Made by a program: the position numbers and the translations under genes
Part shown: in pieces, positions 1-6,841 of the stretch
Numbering within the stretch: position 1 is the first letter of the stretch
Layout of the letters: each line of letters begins with the position of its first letter
Source: Ahrensia sp.
Lineage (GTDB): Bacteria > Pseudomonadota > Alphaproteobacteria > Rhizobiales > Rhizobiaceae
DNA length: 10,555 nucleotides
NCBI GenBank assembly: GCA_024639025.1
Contig: JAHEJF010000030.1
Location: forward strand, 1-10,555
Direction of reading: 5' to 3'
Notes under the pieces: generated by a model
The model's database searches: none
Told to the model about the DNA's origin: nothing
What the model saw: the letters and a program-made list of their open reading frames with translations, nothing else

Positions 1-1763
1 GACGGGCAGCGTTGGTCATGATCGGCTTTGAAGCGGCAGATCTTGAACGCGGCGGCTTGAAAAAGGCACTGGGCAATGATCCTGTCGTGTTTGTGCCGGG
101 CGGCCATGATGTCCACGGCAAGCCCAGAGAGCTCGACCTCATCACGCTGAAGGACAGGCTTGCCGAGTTAGACGAAACAGTCTCATCCTTTGCGGTGGCC
201 GGCTATTTTGCCGTGCGCAATCCCGAGCACGAAATTGCTGTTCGTGAACTGATCCAGGAAAAGACCAAGCGTCCAGTGACCTGCAGCCATGAACTGTCAT
301 CGAAGCTTGATGGCCCCAGGCGTGCCATGACAACATTGCTCAATGCGCGCCTGATTGAACTGATCGAACGTCTGGTTCGGGCCTCGGAGAGCTTCCTGAA
401 AGGTCGAGGTATCACGGCACCCTTGATGGTCGTTCGTGGCGATGGATCTCTGGTTTCAGCGGAATTTGCCCTGCAAAGACCGATAGAAACAATCCTGTCC
501 GGCCCCGCAGCTTCGCTAGTGGGAGCACACTTCTTGACAGACTTAGACAACGCCATCGTCTCGGATATTGGCGGCACAACAACCGACATCGCAATCCTGC
601 ATGAGGGGCAGCCGCGCATTGATGCTGCAGGTGCAACCGTTGGAGGGCACCGGACAATGGTGGATGCTGTTGCCATCCGCACCTACGGGTTGGGAGGCGA
701 CAGTGAAGTGACAATTGATGAAGGTGCCCTTGAGCCAACACTGAAACTTGGTCCCCGGAGGCTTGTCCCGGTTTCACTGCTCGCGGCCGATCATCGATCT
801 GTTGTCATCGACACGCTGAACCGTCAGCTCAAGGCAACAACTATTGGACGGCTGGATGGAAGATTTGCCTTTGCTGCGGGACTTCAGGATCTTCACGCTT
901 CGGGCCTGTCGCAATCCCAAAGCGCGCTGCTTGCGCGCATGTCGGCGACCCCCCAGCCGCTTGATCAATTGCTGCAGGGCACTTCCGAACTGGCAACGCT
1001 TAATGCGTTGGTCGGACGTGGCCTTGCGCATATCTCTGGTCTCACACCCTCTGACGCACAACACGCGCTTGGCGAATTTGTGCATTGGGACCGGGAGGTT
1101 GCGGTACTGGCTGTCGCATTGTTCGCCCGGAAGAAAGACGGCAATGGAAACCCATTGTCCAAGGATACCGACAGCATGGCTCATCGCATAGTCGCGCGCC
1201 TCAAACGTCTCTCTGCGGAAAGCGTGTTGGCTTGTGTGCTGCATGAAGATGGATTGGATGGCACCGCGTTGATCAACTCTCCACTTATCGCCCGGGCGTT
1301 GGATCGAACCAATGCGATGGCGCGCATGGCCATGATACTCGACCGGCCGTTAATCGGTTTGGGTGCGGGTGCATCTGCTTATTATCCGGATGCAGGCGAT
1401 ATTCTGGGTGTCCAGTGTCTGGTGCCGGAGCATGCCGATGTCGCCAATGCCATCGGTGCGGTGGTCGGCCAGGTTCGTGTTCATGTCACCGCGGAGATCA
1501 TACCGACAGAAAGCCAGCACTTCTTAATTACTGGATCTGAACTCAATCTGACGAAAAGCGAATTCTTTGATGAAGCAGATGCAGTTGCCGCAGCCAGGGC
1601 GGCCTGTCTCAACGCAGCAGAATTGAAAGCCCAAGCTGCTGGGTCAACGAATGTGTCCACCCAGTTGAATGAGGACATCAAACATTCAGAACATGACGGC
1701 CGGCGCCTGTTTGTTTCGGCAAAAATCACGGCTGTGGCGTCGGGGCGTCCTGCGATCAGCTAG
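1..1763 (+). CDS. Hydantoinase/oxoprolinase family protein (HyuA-like), 5' end missing
   Basis: ATP-dependent amidohydrolase of the hydantoinase A / 5-oxoprolinase family, presumably cytosolic; members open cyclic amides such as hydantoins or 5-oxoproline, but the substrate here cannot be read from sequence. The frame is already open at the window edge (codons from base 3 read R-A-A), so the TTG at 12 is not the true start. About 80-100 N-terminal residues, including the first GGT-type phosphate-binding loop of the Hydant_A_N domain, should lie upstream. Counting from base 12, visible family motifs are SHELSSKLDGPRRA (92-105), VVRGDGSLVS (140-149), ILSGPAAS (161-168), the second phosphate-binding motif DIGGTTTDIA (185-194), YGLGGDS (225-231) and a C-terminal glycine loop GLGAGASAYYPD (448-459). 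It ends in TAG 118 bp before glcB. No hyuB partner follows on this side, so it is either a stand-alone HyuA-like protein or the last gene of an operon to the left. Confidence 0.88.
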   Translation, partial: RAALVMIGFEAADLERGGLKKALGNDPVVFVPGGHDVHGKPRELDLITLKDRLAELDETVSSFAVAGYFAVRNPEHEIAVRELIQEKTKRPVTCSHELSSKLDGPRRAMTTLLNARLIELIERLVRASESFLKGRGITAPLMVVRGDGSLVSAEFALQRPIETILSGPAASLVGAHFLTDLDNAIVSDIGGTTTDIAILHEGQPRIDAAGATVGGHRTMVDAVAIRTYGLGGDSEVTIDEGALEPTLKLGPRRLVPVSLLAADHRSVVIDTLNRQLKATTIGRLDGRFAFAAGLQDLHASGLSQSQSALLARMSATPQPLDQLLQGTSELATLNALVGRGLAHISGLTPSDAQHALGEFVHWDREVAVLAVALFARKKDGNGNPLSKDTDSMAHRIVARLKRLSAESVLACVLHEDGLDGTALINSPLIARALDRTNAMARMAMILDRPLIGLGAGASAYYPDAGDILGVQCLVPEHADVANAIGAVVGQVRVHVTAEIIPTESQHFLITGSELNLTKSEFFDEADAVAAARAACLNAAELKAQAAGSTNVSTQLNEDIKHSEHDGRRLFVSAKITAVASGRPAIS

Positions 1764-1774
1764 ATTATTTCCAG

Positions 1775-1806
1775 ATTGGAGAAAATGTTTTTCACTTTAT
1801 TCCAAT
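1775..1806. repeat. Imperfect inverted repeat upstream of glcB (possible operator)
   Basis: ATTGGA (1775-1780) is matched by TCCAAT (1801-1806), with a second, inner pair GAAAA (1781-1785) / TTTTC (1789-1793). The outer right arm abuts the TTGACA -35 candidate, so a protein bound here would compete with RNA polymerase. The stem is AT-rich and has no following T-run, so it is a poor terminator for the upstream gene. A regulatory role is inferred from position only. Confidence 0.3.
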
Positions 1807-1835
1807 TGACACCTAATAAGTAAGAATCATATCCA
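1806..1835 (+). promoter_or_regulatory. Candidate promoter of glcB
   Basis: A perfect -35 hexamer TTGACA sits at 1806-1811. Poor -10 candidates follow at 16-18 bp spacing (CATATC 1828-1833 or TATCCA 1830-1835). This would place the transcript start near 1840, about 40 bases before the TTG start codon. It is the best sigma-70-like match in the 118-bp gap between the hydantoinase gene and glcB. Confidence 0.45.
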
Positions 1836-1881
1836 ACCCAACAATTGTGGAACCACTTCACCGTCAAATCCGGAGCACACC

Positions 1882-4038
1882 TTGTCCAGTTCAGTTGAAA
1901 AATTTGGCCTTCAGGTCTCACCCATCCTGCATGATTTCCTCGAGAAGGAAGCTTTGCCTGGCACGGGTGTGAGTTCTGATCATTTCTGGGAGTCTTTTTC
2001 CGACATAGTCCATGATTTGGCACCCAGGAACCGTGCATTGCTGGAGCGGCGGAAGGATCTGCAAAACCAGCTGGATACTTGGTACAAGCAGAACGGCGCG
2101 CCAAGCGATATGGGCGTTTATAAGGATTTTCTCAAGGAGATTGGTTATTTGGTACCTGAAGGGGAAGCCTTTTCGGTGGAGACCGAAAACGTTGATCCGG
2201 AAATCGCCAAAGTGGCCGGCCCTCAACTGGTTGTTCCCATCATGAATGCCCGTTTCGCGCTCAATGCGGCCAACGCCCGTTGGGGTTCGCTGTATGACGC
2301 GCTCTACGGCACCGATGCGATTGGCGACTTGCCTTCATCAAAAAGCTACGACCCCGAGCGCGGTGCCCGCGTGATCGCCTGGGCGAAAGACTTCTTGGAC
2401 AAGTCCGTTCCGCTTGCTGCCGGAAGCTGGACCGATGCAGCCGGGTTCAAGATTGAAGACGGTGTACTCCTGATCGCGTCCGGTGCAGGCGAAACCGGCT
2501 TGGCTGATCCGTCCCAATTTACCGGGTTCAAGGGTGAGGCTTCTGCACCGCGTGCACTCATGTTCGAGAAGAACGGCATGCATCTGGGCATTCACATCAA
2601 CGCCGATCACCAGATCGGCAAATCAGATCCCGCCAACATCTCCGATGTTTGGCTTGAATCGGCTCTCACAGCCATCATGGATTGCGAAGACTCGGTCGCA
2701 GCCGTTGATGCCGAAGACAAGGTTCTAGTCTACAGCAATTGGCTCGGCCTGATGAAAGGCGATCTGAAAGAGACATTCGATAAGGGCGGGAAAACCATCA
2801 CCCGCGAACTCTCGCCTGATCTGGAATTCAGCGCACCCGATGGCAGCCCGACCAAGCTCAAGGGCCGTTCGCTGATGCTGATCAGGAATGTCGGTCACCT
2901 GATGACAAACCCAGCGATCCACGATCGGGATGGCAATGAAGTGCCCGAGGGCATCATGGATGCCATGTTCACTGCCCTGATTGCCCTGTTTGATGTTGGT
3001 CCAAATGGAAGGCGCATGAATTCGGCAGATGGATCGATGTATGTGGTCAAGCCCAAAATGCATGGTCCTGAAGAAGTTGCTTTCGCCGTCGAGATATTTG
3101 ACCGCGTTGAAAAAGCCATCGGCATGGCTCCCAACACCATCAAGATGGGCATCATGGACGAAGAGCGCCGGACCACAATCAATCTGAAAGAGTGCATCCG
3201 CGCCGCAAAACACCGGGTCGTGTTCATCAACACGGGTTTCCTGGATCGAACAGGCGACGAGATGCACACATCCATGGAAGCGGGTCCGATGATCCGCAAG
3301 GGCGATATGAAACAGGCGCCCTGGATCAACGCTTACGAAGACTGGAACGTCGATATCGGCCTTGAGTGCGGACTTGCCGGACATGCCCAGATTGGAAAGG
3401 GTATGTGGGCGATGCCAGACATGATGGCGGCGATGCTGGAGCAGAAAATCGGACATCCGAAGGCGGGTGCCAATTGTGCCTGGGTGCCATCACCGACAGC
3501 AGCAACGCTGCACGCCACCCATTATCACCAGGTCAATGTGTTGGATGTTCAGGCCAAGCTGGCCAAGCGCGAACGCGCCGATATCGATGACATATTGTCC
3601 GTGCCGGTTGCGCCGCGCCCCAACTGGACACCCCAGGACATTCAGCATGAACTCGACAACAATGCACAGGGCATTCTGGGATATGTCGTGCGCTGGGTGG
3701 ATCAGGGCGTGGGGTGTTCCAAGGTGCCGGACATCAACAATGTTGCCCTGATGGAAGATCGCGCGACCTGCCGCATTTCATCCCAGCACATGGCCAACTG
3801 GTTGCATCACGGTGTGGCGACACGCCAACAAATCACTGAGACGATGGAAAAGATGGCCAAAGTGGTGGATGAGCAAAACAGCGGCGATCCCACTTATACA
3901 CCCATGGCGCCGGATTTTGATAGCTCGATTGCATTCCAGGCGGCGCTTGAATTGGTGCTCGATGGCCGGGCTCAACCCTCAGGCTACACCGAGCCGGTGC
4001 TACACCGTCGACGCCTGGAGCTCAAGGCGGCGCAGTAG
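1882..4038 (+). CDS. glcB: Malate synthase G
   Basis: Cytosolic enzyme that condenses glyoxylate with acetyl-CoA and water to give L-malate and CoA, feeding glycolate/glyoxylate carbon into the TCA cycle. The 718-residue length fits the monomeric G isoform (about 720 aa). Matches to the known active site of E. coli malate synthase G are R335 in [10 protein letters not shown] (general acid region), E427 in GIMDEERRT and D455 in [18 protein letters not shown] (the two Mg-binding acids), C612 in GCSKVPD, and D626 in [13 protein letters not shown] (catalytic base). HYHQVNV and [10 protein letters not shown] are also typical. The start is TTG at 1882: GGAG at 1872-1875 lies 6 nt upstream, the family-like N-terminus begins there, and no ATG fits. 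A TTGACA promoter candidate precedes it and a hairpin follows. An isocitrate lyase gene is not in view, so the glyoxylate source could be glycolate, purine breakdown or the glyoxylate shunt. Confidence 0.97.
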   Translation: MSSSVEKFGLQVSPILHDFLEKEALPGTGVSSDHFWESFSDIVHDLAPRNRALLERRKDLQNQLDTWYKQNGAPSDMGVYKDFLKEIGYLVPEGEAFSVETENVDPEIAKVAGPQLVVPIMNARFALNAANARWGSLYDALYGTDAIGDLPSSKSYDPERGARVIAWAKDFLDKSVPLAAGSWTDAAGFKIEDGVLLIASGAGETGLADPSQFTGFKGEASAPRALMFEKNGMHLGIHINADHQIGKSDPANISDVWLESALTAIMDCEDSVAAVDAEDKVLVYSNWLGLMKGDLKETFDKGGKTITRELSPDLEFSAPDGSPTKLKGRSLMLIRNVGHLMTNPAIHDRDGNEVPEGIMDAMFTALIALFDVGPNGRRMNSADGSMYVVKPKMHGPEEVAFAVEIFDRVEKAIGMAPNTIKMGIMDEERRTTINLKECIRAAKHRVVFINTGFLDRTGDEMHTSMEAGPMIRKGDMKQAPWINAYEDWNVDIGLECGLAGHAQIGKGMWAMPDMMAAMLEQKIGHPKAGANCAWVPSPTAATLHATHYHQVNVLDVQAKLAKRERADIDDILSVPVAPRPNWTPQDIQHELDNNAQGILGYVVRWVDQGVGCSKVPDINNVALMEDRATCRISSQHMANWLHHGVATRQQITETMEKMAKVVDEQNSGDPTYTPMAPDFDSSIAFQAALELVLDGRAQPSGYTEPVLHRRRLELKAAQ

Positions 4039-4086
4039 AAGCATCGATCAACAAGCGCCTTTGTGAAGCGTCTGATTGAATTCAAA

Positions 4087-4110
4087 GCCGGGCTGTGAGG
4101 CCCGGCATTT
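4087..4110 (+). terminator. Hairpin after glcB, weak terminator
   Basis: Perfect 7-bp GC-rich stem GCCGGGC (4087-4093) / GCCCGGC (4100-4106) with a 6-nt loop, preceded by AAA and followed by only ATTT. The stem is strong but the T-tract is poor, so it may attenuate rather than fully stop transcription into dctP. Confidence 0.55.
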
Positions 4111-4140
4111 GGTTGATCAAACAGTTGCTATTTGATCGAA
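4111..4140. promoter_or_regulatory. Repeated TTGATC motif upstream of dctP
   Basis: The 8-bp palindrome TTGATCAA (4113-4120) is followed 19 bp on by TTGATCGA (4132-4139). A third copy, on the minus strand, lies just after the glcB stop (ATCGATCAAC, 4043-4052). Placed 100-120 bp ahead of the dctP start, these could be binding sites for a dimeric regulator. The motif is short and may be chance. Confidence 0.2.
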
Positions 4141-4235
4141 CTCACTGCTACGCTCTCCTCCTGATGAATTTATGCCTTGAAATTTCTGGGCAAATGCATA
4201 TTCATACACCATTCATTCACTCGGGAGGTATCAGA

Positions 4236-5312
4236 ATGATCCTATCAAAACTAACCAAAACACTGTCGGCGGCTGCGCTTGGCCTAAGCTTGGCTGTGAG
4301 CGGCATTTCTGCTGCCATGGCAGCAGACATCACCATTCGCGCCACGGCGAACTCCAATGAAAACGACGAAGACTATGACGGTCTGGTTGTTTTCAAGGAT
4401 TTTGTCGAGAAGGCCTCAAACGGCAAGGTTGCCGTTGAACTCTTCATCGGCACGCAGCTCTGTTCAAAAGGCGATGAGTGCCTGCAGGGTATCGCTGATG
4501 GTTCGATCGATATCTACATCTCGACATCAGGTGGTGCGGCTGGCGCATTCCCTTACGTGCAGGTTCTCGACTTGCCGTACCTTCTGCGTGACGACCGCAT
4601 TGCTGAGGAAGTGTTGTCTGAAGGCACATTCACACGCGTGCTGCGCGAGAAAATCCTTGCCGATTCAGGCGATAAGATCCGCCTGATGACCATCGGCAAC
4701 ACCGGCGGATGGCGCAACTTCGCCAACACGCAAAAGCGTGTGCAAATGCCAGCCGATATGGATGGTCTGAAGATCCGGACAGTGGTGGCTGATCTGCCGC
4801 AGGAACTGGTTAAGGCTCTTGGCGCTGCGCCAACGCCAATTCCGTGGCCTGAGCTGTTCACTTCATTCCAGACAGGTGTTGTTGAAGGTTCGAAAAACGG
4901 CATCACCGACATCATGGGCATGAAGTTTACAGATGCTGGCCTGAAATATGTAACCCTTGATGGGCACGCCTATATGGGTGCGCTTTGGTACATGAACAAC
5001 GACAAGTTCATGGGCATGGACGAAGCGACACGTCGCGTGATCGTGGACGGCTTTGCAGCGTTGCAGCAAGCGACCTTTGCGTCACCCAAGCGCAAATCCA
5101 TCCAGGCCTATGCAGACTTCGCAGCAGCCGGTGGTGATTTGTATGTGCCAACATTGGAAGAAAAGGCAGCATTCAAGGCAGCTGCTGAACCTGTGTTTGA
5201 CTGGTTCAAAACCAATATCCGTGAAGGCGAAGCAGTTTACACTGCACTGGTTGACGCAGCTGCTGCTGCAGAGGCCAAGCTTGATGGCGGCATCATGATG
5301 GACATCAAATAA
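4236..5312 (+). CDS. dctP: TRAP transporter solute-binding protein, DctP family
   Basis: Periplasmic binding protein of a tripartite ATP-independent (TRAP) transporter, which captures an organic acid and hands it to a DctQM membrane complex. The start is ATG 4236 because GGGAGG (4223-4228) lies 7 nt upstream and a clear Sec signal peptide begins there. The frame is open back to GTG 4095, but that crosses the glcB hairpin and adds a non-signal extension. The mature protein should start at about residue 30 (cleavage after AMA). Of 358 residues, family marks are GGWRNFAN (157-164), PADMDGLKIRT (172-182) with R181 as the expected carboxylate-clamping arginine, and ELFTSFQTGVVEGSKNG (206-222), the dimerisation/ligand hinge. 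C76 and C82 may form a disulfide, reasonable in the periplasm. No dctQ or dctM is next to it and a strong terminator follows. The ligand is unknown; the neighbour glcB hints at a small carboxylate but does not prove it. The symbol denotes the family only. Confidence 0.93.
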   Translation: MILSKLTKTLSAAALGLSLAVSGISAAMAADITIRATANSNENDEDYDGLVVFKDFVEKASNGKVAVELFIGTQLCSKGDECLQGIADGSIDIYISTSGGAAGAFPYVQVLDLPYLLRDDRIAEEVLSEGTFTRVLREKILADSGDKIRLMTIGNTGGWRNFANTQKRVQMPADMDGLKIRTVVADLPQELVKALGAAPTPIPWPELFTSFQTGVVEGSKNGITDIMGMKFTDAGLKYVTLDGHAYMGALWYMNNDKFMGMDEATRRVIVDGFAALQQATFASPKRKSIQAYADFAAAGGDLYVPTLEEKAAFKAAAEPVFDWFKTNIREGEAVYTALVDAAAAAEAKLDGGIMMDIK

Positions 5313-5331
5313 CCGTCCATTCGATTATTTG

Positions 5332-5369
5332 AAAAAGGCCCGGTGCTGTAATCAGCGCCGGGCTTTTTT
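5332..5369 (+). terminator. Strong, probably bidirectional intrinsic terminator after dctP
   Basis: An 11-bp stem (5338-5348 with 5353-5363, one G.U pair) closed by a TAAT loop is followed by six T's (5364-5369). Five A's precede the stem (5332-5336), so the minus strand also reads stem plus T-run. It would therefore end both dctP and the convergent membrane-protein remnant at 5394. Confidence 0.9.
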
Positions 5370-5393
5370 GTGCACGAAGTTCAGTCAGCAAAT

Positions 5394-5619
5394 TCAGACG
5401 GCCGGATTTGGGCTTCTCTGGCGCGCAAAGATCCTGAAGGCGATCACACCTGCGCAGATTTGCGCGCCGATCACGGCGGACTAGATCTGCGGGAACAGCG
5501 GGTCGAACCATTTTTGCGGGCCAAAGGATAGCAGCGCGGCGATGGTCGCAAAAATTGCCAGAATGCTATCGGGCTTGGTGGCCTCGCTACCGCTGAGGAT
5601 CGCGCAGATGGCCAGGGCA
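5394..5619 (-). pseudogene. Remnant of a small membrane-protein gene
   Basis: The minus strand reads a membrane-like sequence from about 5619 down to TGA at 5394-5396: hydrophobic stretch ALAICAILSG, polar loop, SILAIFATIAALLSFG, the loop PQKWFDPLFPQI, an in-frame TAG at 5481-5483, then SAVIGAQICAGVIAFRIFA and a basic tail. Codons on both sides of the TAG are common ones for this DNA (GCC, ATC, CTG, GAC, CCG), and the segment after the TAG continues in the same frame as a third helix. A TGG-to-TAG or CAG-to-TAG change therefore seems likely. No start codon with a ribosome-binding site is present, and beyond 5620 the strand is antisense to the tetR fragment. I do not recognise the family. It is read as a degraded gene with its 5' end deleted; the alternative is that the frame is fortuitous antisense. 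Confidence 0.5.
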
Positions 5620-6051
5620 TACAATGAAACGCTGTATAATTGGTACGGCAACAAGCAGAAGCTTATTGGCTCACTGGTCGATGCCAATACGCGTGAACTC
5701 CGCGCTCGCCTGGATAGCCAGGCTGAACCCTTGATCGACATGCCGATACACCAAGCGCTGACAATATTGGGCGCATTGTTGCTTGAACTGGTGACAAGCG
5801 AGCGCGCCATTGCGCTCAACAGGGCAGCCGCCGGTGATGTCCATAACACTGCGACCCTTGGCAAGACCATCGCTCAGGCGGGCAGGCAGACCATTGTACC
5901 GCTTGTCAGGAACCTGTTTGAAGCAGCACGATCGAGCAACAAACTGAACTTCAGCGATGACGATCAGATCGCCGAGATCTGGGTTTCACTCTTGATCGGC
6001 GAATTGCAAATTCAACGCGTCATCGGCGTACTACCTCCGCTCACACAATAA
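5542..6051 (+). pseudogene. TetR/AcrR-family regulator, 5' truncated or rearranged
   Basis: DNA-binding repressor family. The clear match starts near 5623 with NETLYNWYGNKQKL, the end of the recognition helix and the conserved TLY..(F/Y)G.K block. It is followed by about 125 residues of helical ligand-binding domain with SERAIALNRAAAG and VRNLFEAARSS, resembling the AefR-like C-terminal domain, ending in TAA at 6049. The frame stays open upstream to ATG 5542, giving 169 residues where about 190 are usual. The first 26 codons lie antisense to the membrane-protein remnant, use rare codons (AGA, AGG, CTA), and leave almost no helix 1. No ribosome-binding site stands before 5542. Against a dead gene, GLVASLPLRIA..A.....TLY keeps the normal TetR spacing, so a short functional regulator cannot be excluded. 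Best reading: a remnant that lost its true start with the divergent promoter. Confidence 0.6.
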
Positions 6052-6064
6052 CAGACGCAGGCGC

Positions 6065-6082
6065 AGGCGGATCAGGCCGCCT
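6065..6082 (+). terminator. Weak hairpin after the tetR fragment
   Basis: A 6-bp stem AGGCGG / CCGCCT with loop ATCAGG begins 13 bases after the tetR stop. No T-run follows, so it could be a relic or factor-dependent terminator. The rest of the 198-bp gap to 6249 shows no gene. Confidence 0.3.
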
Positions 6083-6111
6083 CACTCATTACAAAGCCGT
6101 TTGCAGATTAG

Positions 6112-6138
6112 AGCGTTTCTGTCTTCAACTGAAATGCT
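6112..6138. repeat. Hairpin AGCGTTTC / GAAATGCT
   Basis: Eight paired bases (6112-6119 with 6131-6138, one G.U) around an 11-nt loop. The left arm sits in TTAGAGCGTTTC; from memory, AGAGCGTTTC...GAAACGCTCT palindromes are common between genes in Hyphomicrobiales, so this may be a decayed copy. It lies between convergent genes, where such elements often sit. Confidence 0.35.
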
Positions 6139-6249
6139 GGCACGGATTTGGGCATTGAAAATATTGGATAAATCCAGGTGCCGCGATTTCATAAAGGGCT
6201 GCCAGAGTCTAGGCACGGGGGAGACAATCCCGTCACCTTTCTGCCGTGA

Positions 6250-6750
6250 TCATCGGAACGGGAACAGCCAGCGCTTGTAATCCTCGACAAGCGCGATGCC
6301 TGCATTGATCTCTTCTTGCGTCATCTTTTTGACGACTTCCTCTTGGCTGACGGCGGCATCCGGATCGCCACCAATTGCAGACAGCGTGTACCACATGTAG
6401 GCGCGCACAAGATCGGGTGCTGGCAGGCCGCGCCCGACTTCATAATACCAGCCGATGCCGGACTGCGCGCCCGGATGCCCCTTCATGGAAGAGCGCAGAT
6501 AAAACTCAAAGGCACGGCGATCGTCCTTCTCAACGCCCAAACCCATCGCATACATCACGCCAATCAACTCCTCCGCATCCGCATTGCCGGATCGAGCCAA
6601 GGGCTGTAGTGCCTCGCGCGCTTCGACAAATTTGCTCGCTTCCATCAAGTCACGCGCTTTCTCCAAGGCGGAATTGGCATGTGCACTCGTTGCGACCAAT
6701 GCACAGACCAGTGCAAAGACGGGAATCCATTGTTTCGATATCGATGGCAT
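6250..6750 (-). CDS. Secreted Sel1-repeat protein
   Basis: A 166-residue protein with a signal peptide (residues 1-25: K6, hydrophobic core VFALVCALVA, cleavage after AHA), so probably periplasmic. The mature part has a short helical lead (EKARDLMEASKFVEAREAL, 30-48) and two Sel1-like repeats: about 55-90, with ELIGVMYAMGLGVEKDDRRA, and about 91-127, with GIGWYYEVGRGLPAPDLVRAYMW. A capping helix with KKMTQEEINAG follows. Sel1 repeats are TPR-like scaffolds for protein contacts; no enzyme activity is expected and the partner is unknown. The ATG at 6750 follows AAGG with a 6-nt gap on the minus strand. It is transcribed away from the peroxidase gene, with 91 bp between the start codons, so the two may share control. 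Confidence 0.87.
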   Translation of the reverse strand: MPSISKQWIPVFALVCALVATSAHANSALEKARDLMEASKFVEAREALQPLARSGNADAEELIGVMYAMGLGVEKDDRRAFEFYLRSSMKGHPGAQSGIGWYYEVGRGLPAPDLVRAYMWYTLSAIGGDPDAAVSQEEVVKKMTQEEINAGIALVEDYKRWLFPFR

Positions 6751-6799
6751 TGTTGACCTTGTTATTCACATTCGATGACGGCAAAGGTATAGGAACACT

Positions 6800-6815
6800 C
6801 TGTCGAAAGCGACAG
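6800..6815. promoter_or_regulatory. 16-bp palindrome in the peroxidase leader
   Basis: CTGTCG (6800-6805) and CGACAG (6810-6815) form perfect inverted arms around AAAG. They end 26 nt before the peroxidase start, between two divergent genes. It could be an operator for a dimeric repressor or a stable mRNA hairpin ahead of the ribosome-binding site. The regulator is unknown. Confidence 0.4.
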
Positions 6816-6841
6816 GATTTCGTCAAGGGAGGTGAGGGCCG

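Noticed and set aside
412..1244. Overlapping 115- to 156-codon frames on both strands inside the hydantoinase gene
   Set aside because: The hydantoinase frame is continuous with family motifs on both sides; the others are low-complexity shadows.
2725..3456. 243-codon open frame on the minus strand
   Set aside because: It lies entirely antisense within glcB, whose catalytic motifs are intact in the plus frame; its product is Cys/His-rich without a domain.
4095..4235. Upstream GTG start that would lengthen the TRAP binding protein by 47 residues
   Set aside because: It begins inside the loop of the hairpin after glcB, has no ribosome-binding site and would bury the clear signal peptide that starts at ATG 4236.
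5620..5870. N-terminal half of the 129-codon minus-strand frame as a real part of the membrane protein
   Set aside because: This part is antisense to the recognisable TetR domain and is rich in Ser/Arg rather than membrane segments; only the part below about 5620 looks genuine.
6082..6192. 36-codon minus-strand frame between the tetR fragment and the Sel1 gene
   Set aside because: No ribosome-binding site, no recognisable motif, and it covers two hairpins; probably chance.
6215..6233. ACGGG / CCCGT hairpin as terminator of the Sel1 gene
   Set aside because: Only five GC pairs plus one wobble and no T-run on the minus strand.
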